Below are positions 7,925-13,363 of a stretch of DNA of 13,363 nucleotides, piece after piece; positions within the stretch are counted from its first letter, which is position 1, and every line of letters begins with the position of its first letter. The position numbers and the translations under genes are program-made. Source of the DNA: an uncultured Fusobacterium sp. (GTDB lineage Bacteria > Fusobacteriota > Fusobacteriia > Fusobacteriales > Fusobacteriaceae); NCBI GenBank assembly GCA_900542625.1, contig UQOH01000055.1, positions 1 through 13,363 on the forward strand, written 5' to 3'. Under the pieces are notes generated by a model. That model was not told the DNA's origin, searched no databases, and was given only the letters and a program-made list of their open reading frames with translations.

Positions 7925-8001
7925 AAGATTCTCAAGGAATAATCGAGTAATGAATTTCTTATAAAGATAAAATTTTAATGAATTTATAATACTTCTATAA
8001 T

Positions 8002-8058
8002 CAGCTAAAAAAATAGGAAAATCCATAAAACTAAATTTCCTATTTTTTAGCTGTTTTT
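8002..8058 (+). terminator. rho-independent terminator of the lar operon
   Basis: A long hairpin with arms 8002-8020 and 8036-8053 (CAGCTAAAAAAATAGGAAA against TTTCCTATTTTTTAGCTG, one bulged base) encloses a 15-nt loop. It is followed by TTTTTATTTTT. It lies about 80 bp after the last gene of the operon and closes the + strand half of the window. Confidence 0.85.
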
Positions 8059-8093
8059 ATTTTTCTGTATACCCATAGCTGGGTAATTATTAC

Positions 8094-8252
8094 TTTAATC
8101 CTCAATATGGTTAGATAATATTTTTATAGAACATTAAGTTTAATAACTCCAGCGTTATTTAAATTTCATTATGATTTAGATAATACTGATAATTTTGAAT
8201 CAGTAACAGAATTTTCAGAATAATTTAAATTTCATTATGATTTAGATAATAC
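8094..8252 (-). CRISPR. mini-CRISPR remnant: one decayed and two perfect repeats
   Basis: Two exact copies of the 29-nt repeat of the large array (8158-8186 and 8224-8252) flank a 37-nt spacer (8187-8223). To their left, 8094-8121 is a decayed repeat that keeps TTAGATAATA at its right end and a recognisable TTTAA...TCA.TATG to its left. It leaves a 36-nt spacer (8122-8157), so the spacing matches the array exactly. Read on the - strand the repeat starts GTATTATC and ends GAAATTTAAA, the usual polarity of a type I or III repeat, so the decayed copy is at the leader-distal end. No leader or cas gene is adjacent. It may be an orphan or the stranded end of a larger array. Confidence 0.88.
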
Positions 8253-8560
8253 ACTTCTCTTTGAAAAACTCATTTTCTACAACTCCTATTTATAAAATTT
8301 GCCTATCTATTTTATTTCTTCAATTTTTTAGCATAATAGCGTATTTACATTTATTGTCTGTTCCTAGAATTTTTTACACTATCATAGATAGACAAAAAGA
8401 TGGATATAAAATCCATCTTCTTAAAAATTTTTCATAAATATTGAAATTTACTTTTCATATATACATCTTCCATCAGCCTGAGCTGTTGGTGGATATTAGA
8501 GTGATTAATATTTATATAAGTTACTCTAAGTATGGCCAAGGTGAATCTGTTTTAATTTTC
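8253..8560. other. gene-free stretch between mini-CRISPR and DUF4062 gene
   Basis: No credible coding sequence was found on either strand. It holds the - strand terminator at 8392-8419 and a weak inverted repeat, TTAGAGT (8496-8502) with ACTCTAA (8523-8529). A slightly less AT-rich patch (about 8462-8492) could be the end of a lost - strand gene. If the mini-CRISPR is read leftward, its leader would lie in the first part of this stretch, but no leader can be recognised. Confidence 0.5.
8392..8419 (-). terminator. terminator after the DUF4062 gene
   Basis: A perfect 9-bp stem, AAGATGGAT (8397-8405) with ATCCATCTT (8411-8419), encloses a 5-nt loop. Read on the - strand it is followed by a T-run (complement of the A-run at 8394-8398). 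It lies about 140 bp downstream of the - strand gene and probably also protects the mini-CRISPR from read-through. Confidence 0.7.
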
Positions 8561-9736
8561 TTAAAATGGGAATTCATCATCATTTAATACTTCCGTATTA
8601 TTTGTAGACTTATCTACAATAGTTTCTTCTAATACTGATTTTATTCTATTAATAAAAGCTATTTTATCCTCTTTACATCCTTCATAAAATTTATATAACT
8701 CTAATACATCCTTATAAGTTACACTTACATCTTTTTCTATTTTTTCAAATGAAAAATTAGCTTCTTTAAAAAGATCTTTTATTTTTATTCTTTCCGACCA
8801 CTTAAATGCTTTTAAAATTTCATTTAAAGATTCTAACCATTTTTCTATATCTTGATTATTTGGAAGAATTGATAATCTAATACAATAAAAATCAGAAAAT
8901 GGATTATTCGTTTCAAAAATATTTTTTAAAATGACAGTTAATCTTTCCTGAATTTCTGTTAAACTATTTACTTCAACTATTTTTAATAAATTATCAATAC
9001 TTAATTTATCTTCAGTAGTTTTATCTTTTGATAATGAAGAAATTGTTTCATACACTTGATTTAATTTTTTAGATATTTCTTTTAGTCCATCTTTTTCATC
9101 TTGTTCTTTAGTGTCATTACAATATTTTCTGATACTTTCTTGCATAAAAAATGCCCATTGTTTTTTTAAATTTTCTTTAATATCAATTGAATTTTCAAAT
9201 TTAAAATAGGCATTACCACTTTTTAATTCATTTATTTTATCTAAAAAAGCAAAGATATATTTATAGCTGTCTTTTTGAAAAGGATAAAAAGTATCTACTT
9301 CTTTCTTTATTTCCTTTTTTTTCGTTTCTGTATCATAAACATCATTTTTTTTAAAAAACTCGCTGTATTTTTTCTCTAAATACTTTCTATAATTAGAATA
9401 GTCATATTCTACAAATTTATTTATAAAAATATATTTTAACTTTGCCTTACTAATTGCTTGTTCAAATTCTAATAAAGTAACACTTTCAGGAACTTCTTTT
9501 TGAGTATTATGATATCTACTTCCATAATAATCACCTATTATTAATATATAAATATCTGAATTTTTTATATATTGGATACATGAATCTTGGACATGTTTAT
9601 CAAATTCGTAAAATATATCTCCAAACTCACTCATTATTGGCTCATACCCAAATTCTTCAATAAATCTTCTCAAATTTACTCTTACTTCTTCTAAATCAAA
9701 ACAAGTTGAACTTATAAATATTCTAGGTGCTGGCAT
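8561..9736 (-). CDS. DUF4062 domain protein (TIR-like fold), putative defence effector
   Basis: A 391-residue protein whose N-terminus carries a DUF4062 domain: RIFISSTCFDLEEVRVNLRR (5-24), then FGYEPIMSEFGDIFYE, then NSDIYILIIGDYYGSRY. DUF4062 is related to TIR domains and is found in many bacterial NTPase and conflict-system proteins, often fused to NACHT or AAA modules. Here it is followed by a charged, mostly helical C-terminal region (about 150-391) that I do not recognise and that has no visible NTPase motif. No membrane segment or signal peptide is seen. The ATG follows GAGGGAGA on the - strand. It starts 35 bp after the end of a broken AAA ATPase gene read in the same direction, so the two were probably one operon. 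NADase or nucleotide-binding activity is only a family-level possibility. Confidence 0.8.
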   Translation of the reverse strand: MPAPRIFISSTCFDLEEVRVNLRRFIEEFGYEPIMSEFGDIFYEFDKHVQDSCIQYIKNSDIYILIIGDYYGSRYHNTQKEVPESVTLLEFEQAISKAKLKYIFINKFVEYDYSNYRKYLEKKYSEFFKKNDVYDTETKKKEIKKEVDTFYPFQKDSYKYIFAFLDKINELKSGNAYFKFENSIDIKENLKKQWAFFMQESIRKYCNDTKEQDEKDGLKEISKKLNQVYETISSLSKDKTTEDKLSIDNLLKIVEVNSLTEIQERLTVILKNIFETNNPFSDFYCIRLSILPNNQDIEKWLESLNEILKAFKWSERIKIKDLFKEANFSFEKIEKDVSVTYKDVLELYKFYEGCKEDKIAFINRIKSVLEETIVDKSTNNTEVLNDDEFPF

Positions 9737-9770
9737 AATTTTCTCTCCCTCTTTAGATTTCCTTTATTCT

Positions 9771-10919
9771 TCATAAATTTACTCTTTTCAAAAATTCTTT
9801 AAATTTTGGAACTGTAAAATCTATTTCTCCATGTCTTGTTGCATAAATTAAACCTTTATTTATTAACCTAGCTCTTATTGGAGATATGCTTGCTTTTTAA
9901 TTCTTTATTTAAAATATGTGCTACATTTGTAACTGTACAAGGTAATTCATTACAATCTGCCATAGCAAACATAAACTCTCTTTCTTTAGGAGTACATTTA
10001 TCAAATCTAACTTTAAAGAAACTTTTATCTAATTCTTTAAAAAAGATATTTTTCATTTCATTTACAATATTCAAATCAATATCTTTATACTTTTTACTTA
10101 CAAGATAGCAAAACTGTTGTATAAAATAAGGATACCCTTCTGTAATATTATATATTTCTTTTAATGCTTCTTCTGTACATGTAATATCAAAATGTTTTCC
10201 TGGATTAACAATCGCATTTTTATCATCTTTATAATCTAAAGATGATATTTCAACAAAAGCAAACATTCTTTCTGCATAAGTTTTAAATTCTGTCATATTA
10301 ACCAATATTTTAGGCAGTCCTGCCGCTATAATAGTGATTGGCAGTCTTTCTTGATTTATTCTATACTGAGCTGTTATTAATGCTTCTAACTCATTTTGTT
10401 TAGCGTATTGTATTTCATCTATAAAATATATAATTGTATTTTTGCTTTCTTTTGCTAATCTTCCTAAATTTAATAATAATTCTACAGTATTATTCTGAAG
10501 CATCATTTCACTTAATTTTTTATTCATCTCAATACTGATAGAATTTTCTCCTGTTGTATAAGTTAATGTAAAATTCTGTAAACTATTTTTAGCTGCTTCA
10601 AATATATTTTGAATTTTTTCAGCTTTACTGATTTTAGAGAATGTTTGATTTGCTGATAAAATTATATCATTTATTAATGAAACTTTTTCTTGTATTTCAA
10701 AATGGAATGTTAATACTCCTTCTTTTATTGCATATTCTCTTAGAGCAGTAAGTAATACAGTTTTTCCCACTCCTCTTAATCCATAATTATTATTGGCTGT
10801 CTTGGATAACCATGCATTAAAGAATAAATACTATCTTTTCCCTTGAATAATCTCATTTCTTCCTGCTAAATATCCAGGCATAATACCTGCCCAGGAGTAT
10901 ATGGATTTATCTTACTCTT
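9771..10919 (-). pseudogene. decayed AAA family ATPase (lost start, at least four frameshifts)
   Basis: Relic of a roughly 380-residue STAND/ORC-like AAA ATPase. The longest open part is 9868-10770. Joining frames on the - strand restores a normal family N-terminus: SKINPYTPG, AGIMPGYLAGR, MRLFKGKDSIYSLMHGYPRQ, then the Walker A YGLRGVGKTVLL (about 10748-10786). Walker B is IIYFIDEIQ. Frame changes lie near 10889-10893, 10854-10862, 10784-10795 and 9892-9898; the last is one extra base in an A-run. Past it the frame continues with PIRARLINKGLIYATRHGE to a TGA at 9771. The expected start codon at 10917-10919 reads AAG, although a good AGGAGG (10925-10930) is still there. This many lesions cannot easily be sequencing error. 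A 299-residue fragment could in principle be made from GTG 10770, but it lacks the start of Walker A. Confidence 0.88.
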
Positions 10920-10957
10920 TTTTTCCTCCTATAAATACATTAAGAATTATATTCTAC

Positions 10958-10966
10958 ATTATAACA
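10958..10966 (-). promoter_or_regulatory. extended -10 promoter ahead of the ATPase relic and DUF4062
   Basis: On the - strand TGTTATAAT is a perfect extended -10 about 30 bp before the AGGAGG of the broken ATPase; no good -35 is seen 16-18 bp upstream. It would still transcribe the relic and, by read-through, the DUF4062 gene. The rest of 10931-11068 is very AT-rich and held nothing else I recognise. Confidence 0.45.
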
Positions 10967-11068
10967 TAATAAAATATAAAAAAATACTATATCTAGCATT
11001 ATAGAATAGAGTACAGACTGTTTTTTCTTAATTACTTCTAAAATCTAATTTTTATAAAATTTTATTTT

Positions 11069-12367
11069 TTAAATACAAAATACAGCATATAATGGTACGC
11101 TTTTTATTCCATTTTCAAAACCAAAATTCTTAGATGATATTTTTATACTATATTCAGGTTTATATTTTTTTATATATATTCCTAAACTTTTAGAGTTAGT
11201 ATTGTCTGCTGCTTTCACTTCTACAGGAATTATTTTTCCCTCTCTCATTATTATAAAATCTATTTCTGCTGTTCCCTTTGGAGCTTTCCAATAATATTGA
11301 GTATATTCATTAATATTTAAGTGAATGTTAACATAATTTTCTGTCATTCCGCCTTTAAAATCATTTAATTCATTTGATAAATATAAAATATCCTCTGGTA
11401 CAACTTCTTTCTTAGCACAAAAAAGTCCTATGTCTGATACATAAATTTTAAAAGAATCTATATTTTTATAATTTTCTAAAGGTTTTTGTATATCTTCCAA
11501 ACCATATATTTTTGAAGTGATACCAGATAAAGTAAGCCATTCTATTGCATTTTCAAATTCAGAAGCCCTTCCTCCTGTTTTTACTAATTTATATTGAAAA
11601 CGGGTATTTTCTTTAGATAGCTGAACTGTAATATTATCATAAACTAATCTTGTTTTTTTTATTTCATTGGTAACATTATATTTGCTCATATCATTAAGAT
11701 AACTAAGCAGTATCATTTCCTGAGTATGACGGATTAAAGTATAGTTTTGTGTCTCTTTAAATTTGTTTACACATTCCGGCATTCCGCCAACTATAAGATA
11801 TTTTCTGTAATATTCCATTGCTGTATTATGTAATACACTTGGCATTGGTGTATTATTATTAAAAGAATTTTTTATACTTTCTATTAAACTTTTTTCTCCT
11901 AAAGCTAACATAAATTCTTCTATATCCATAGGATACAAAGTTTTCATGTCAACCTTTCCTACTGGAAACGAAAATTCTTGACGATTAACTGCTATTCCTA
12001 ATAAACTTCCCGCTACAATTATATGGTATTCTGGAGCTTGTTCATAAAAATATTTTAAAGATGTAAGAGCCTTTTCACATAACTGTATTTCATCGAAAAA
12101 TATAAGAGTTTTCTCTTTTATAATAGTCTGGTTAGATAATCTTGATAATATTGGAATTAAATATTCTGGGTTTATATTTTCTTCAAAAGTTTCTTTTAAT
12201 TTATTGTCAGTTTCAAAATTAAAGTAAGCTACATTTTCATATTCGTTTTTTCCAAAAGTCAATACAGAATAAGTTTTTCCTACTTGCCTTGCCCCTTGTA
12301 AGATAAGAGGTTTTCTGTATGAAGAATTTTTCCATTCTTTTAAATATTCAAAAATTTTTCTATACAT
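11069..12367 (-). CDS. AAA ATPase with C-terminal DUF4143 (PD-(D/E)xK-like) domain
   Basis: A 432-residue member of the common AAA_14/DUF4143 ATPase family. Walker A is GARQVGKT (25-32) and Walker B is LIFFDEIQ (88-95), followed by a sensor-like IIVAGS (116-121). The C-terminal DUF4143 domain has GGMTENYV (339-346), AEIDFII (367-373) and IPVEVKA (380-386). The residues Glu343, Asp370, Glu383 and Lys385 fit a PD-(D/E)xK nuclease-like core. The ATG follows AAGGAG on the - strand and a clear promoter. The family is widespread and mobile, often near toxin-antitoxin or defence genes, but its cellular job is not established. It is transcribed separately from the ATPase relic downstream of it and ends about 100 bp before that gene's promoter. 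No membrane segment is seen. Confidence 0.9.
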   Translation of the reverse strand: MYRKIFEYLKEWKNSSYRKPLILQGARQVGKTYSVLTFGKNEYENVAYFNFETDNKLKETFEENINPEYLIPILSRLSNQTIIKEKTLIFFDEIQLCEKALTSLKYFYEQAPEYHIIVAGSLLGIAVNRQEFSFPVGKVDMKTLYPMDIEEFMLALGEKSLIESIKNSFNNNTPMPSVLHNTAMEYYRKYLIVGGMPECVNKFKETQNYTLIRHTQEMILLSYLNDMSKYNVTNEIKKTRLVYDNITVQLSKENTRFQYKLVKTGGRASEFENAIEWLTLSGITSKIYGLEDIQKPLENYKNIDSFKIYVSDIGLFCAKKEVVPEDILYLSNELNDFKGGMTENYVNIHLNINEYTQYYWKAPKGTAEIDFIIMREGKIIPVEVKAADNTNSKSLGIYIKKYKPEYSIKISSKNFGFENGIKSVPLYAVFCI

Positions 12368-12392
12368 AAAAAGTTACTCCTTTTTTATTTTT

Positions 12393-12421
12393 AGTATATC
12401 ATTTTTAGAAAAAAATGTAAA
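12393..12421 (-). promoter_or_regulatory. promoter of the AAA/DUF4143 gene
   Basis: On the - strand TTTACA (12421-12416) and TATACT (12398-12393) are exactly 17 bp apart, and the -10 is preceded by TGA. The start codon is 26 bp further on, after AAGGAG. It lies between the gene and the CRISPR array, so the gene does not need transcription from the array. Confidence 0.7.
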
Positions 12422-12478
12422 ATTGTATATGAATTTCGCATTAATTTACGAAAAATTTCTATGATTTTACACATTTTT

Positions 12479-12507
12479 TGAAAATTATCTTCTGATTTAA
12501 ATAATAT
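12479..12507 (-). repeat. possible decayed CRISPR repeat at the array end
   Basis: This 29-nt stretch matches the array repeat at 21 positions, best at its right end (TGATTTAAATAATAT against TGATTTAGATAATAC). Only 14 nt separate it from the first clear repeat, too short for a normal spacer. It is either a decayed repeat next to a deleted spacer or chance similarity in AT-rich DNA. Confidence 0.35.
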
Positions 12508-12521
12508 TTTTTACTTATTTA

Positions 12522-13363
12522 TTTAAACTTCATTATGATTTAGATAATACTTTCTTCTTTCTGATAATTTATAACTTCTGCGTCATTTTTTAAATTTCAT
12601 TATGATTTAGATAATACAGTTTTTCTTGGAATTAATGAGGCAAATTACCTAAACTTTAAATTTCATTATGATTTAGATAATACTCTGTTCCCATTTTTTC
12701 TTTTGCATAAGTCAAAATTCTTTAAATTTCATTATGATTTAGATAATACAAGAATTAAAAGGGTTAAGCGAAGCAGAAATACAACTTTTAAATTTCATTA
12801 TGATTTAGATAATACATATCTTTTTTACACACAAACGAGGGGGTGAAAAATTTTAAATTTCATTATGATTTAGATAATACTCTGGTCAAATATCTCAATA
12901 TGCAACAAAAAGAGATTTTAAATTTCATTATGATTTAGATAATACCTATCTAATTTAAAAATTCTGGTTCCATCATCTTCATTTTAAATTTCATTATGAT
13001 TTAGATAATACCATGGGTACTATGACCATAATTACTAGAAATAATTTTTTTAAATTTCATTATGATTTAGATAATACACTGGTCTTAGACATTCTGAAGC
13101 TAGAGCTTTAAAATTTTAAATTTCATTATGATTTAGATAATACTTAGTTAAATCTAACAAACTATTAACAACAAAGTCTTTTAAATTTCATTATGATTTA
13201 GATAATACTTAGTTAAATCTAACAAACTATTAACAACAAAGTCTTTTAAATTTCATTATGATTTAGATAATACTTAGTTAAATCTAACAAACTATTAACA
13301 ACAAAGTCTTTTAAATTTCATTATGATTTAGATAATACTTAGTTAAATCTAACAAACTATTAA
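12522..13363 (-). CRISPR. CRISPR array, 13 repeats of 29 nt, continues past the window
   Basis: Repeats start at 12522, 12589, 12655, 12721, 12787, 12852, 12917, 12983, 13049, 13115, 13180, 13245 and 13310. On the + strand each begins TTTAAATTTCATTATG and ends TTTAGATAATAC. All are identical except the first, which has C for T at 12528. The twelve complete spacers are 36-38 nt, and the last three are the same sequence. The repeat length and the A-rich 3' end on the - strand fit type I (perhaps I-B) or III rather than type II; this is inference, since no cas gene is present. The single variant repeat at the left end supports that end being leader-distal, with transcription from right to left and the leader beyond 13363. 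Confidence 0.98.
13144..13363. repeat. 65-bp tandem duplication of a spacer-repeat unit
   Basis: The unit made of one 36-nt spacer (first copy 13144-13179) and one 29-nt repeat occurs three times without a mismatch (13144-13208, 13209-13273, 13274-13338). The first 25 bases of a fourth copy run to the window edge. Each spacer begins TTAGTTAAATCTAACAAAC. Such copies arise by recombination or slippage between repeats rather than by repeated acquisition, or they are an assembly artefact. Confidence 0.97.

Noticed and set aside
8496..8529. Inverted repeat TTAGAGT/ACTCTAA as a terminator
   Set aside because: Loop of 20 nt, no T-run after it, and a better terminator lies at 8392-8419.
8438..8586. 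Short open + strand frame with a possible TTG start, and possible - strand gene tails in the same DNA
   Set aside because: No ribosome binding site or recognisable domain; the + frame overlaps the end of the DUF4062 gene and the - strand pieces are under 15 codons.
9878..10108. Open + strand frame opposite the ATPase relic
   Set aside because: Low-complexity hydrophobic translation antisense to a recognisable gene, with no ribosome binding site.
8561..12367. The - strand genes as CRISPR-associated (cas) genes
   Set aside because: None shows Cas1, Cas2, Cas3, Cas5-8 or Cas10 motifs; DUF4062 and AAA/DUF4143 proteins are general accessory genes.
8253..12521. Island as an insertion sequence or integrative element
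   Set aside because: No transposase, integrase, terminal inverted repeats or target-site duplication was seen; only the CRISPR repeats flank it.
12522..13363. Type II CRISPR or a nearby tracrRNA
   Set aside because: The repeat is 29 nt rather than about 36 nt, and no anti-repeat with hairpins or cas9-like sequence was found in the window.

Overview
The window is AT-rich bacterial DNA with short intergenic gaps, strong purine-rich ribosome binding sites and protein sequences that look most like Fusobacterium or a close relative. That assignment rests on impression of composition and gene content, not on a database search. It falls into two halves. The left half (about 1-8065) is ordinary metabolic chromosome read entirely on the + strand. 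The right half (about 8090-13363) is an accessory region with a lone mini-CRISPR, defence-type ATPase and DUF4062 genes on the - strand, one of them broken, and a large CRISPR array that runs off the right edge.

Left half: a MATE-family efflux pump (176-1519), a GNAT acetyltransferase with its own promoter (1603-2025), and argininosuccinate lyase argH with its own promoter (2169-3584). A tightly packed five-gene operon follows (3663-7924): an aldo/keto reductase carrying two [4Fe-4S] motifs, then larB, larC and larE, then a small membrane-anchored MORN/YwqK-like protein. larB, larC and larE make the nickel-pincer nucleotide (NPN) cofactor of lactate racemase and other LarA-family racemases and epimerases. 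No larA is in the window. The operon promoter has a perfect inverted repeat in a 19-bp spacer, the hallmark of MerR-family control, so cofactor synthesis and the reductase are probably induced together by a regulator encoded elsewhere. A strong hairpin terminator ends the operon at about 8002-8058.

Right half: a CRISPR remnant of two perfect repeats and one decayed repeat (8094-8252) is followed by a gene-free stretch and then by - strand genes. These are a DUF4062 (TIR-like fold) protein (8561-9736), an AAA ATPase that has lost its start codon and carries at least four frameshifts (9771-10919), and an intact AAA ATPase/DUF4143 protein (11069-12367). From 12522 to the edge runs a CRISPR array with 13 copies of the same 29-nt repeat. 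Its last three complete spacers are identical and a fourth copy is cut by the window end. Repeat orientation and end decay suggest that both arrays are transcribed right to left, so the leader, and perhaps cas genes, should lie to the right. No cas gene, tRNA, rRNA, transposase or integrase was seen.

The points most worth a second look are the MerR-controlled reductase-larBCE operon without larA, the DUF4062 gene left behind a decayed ATPase between two copies of the same CRISPR repeat family, and the amplified spacer.
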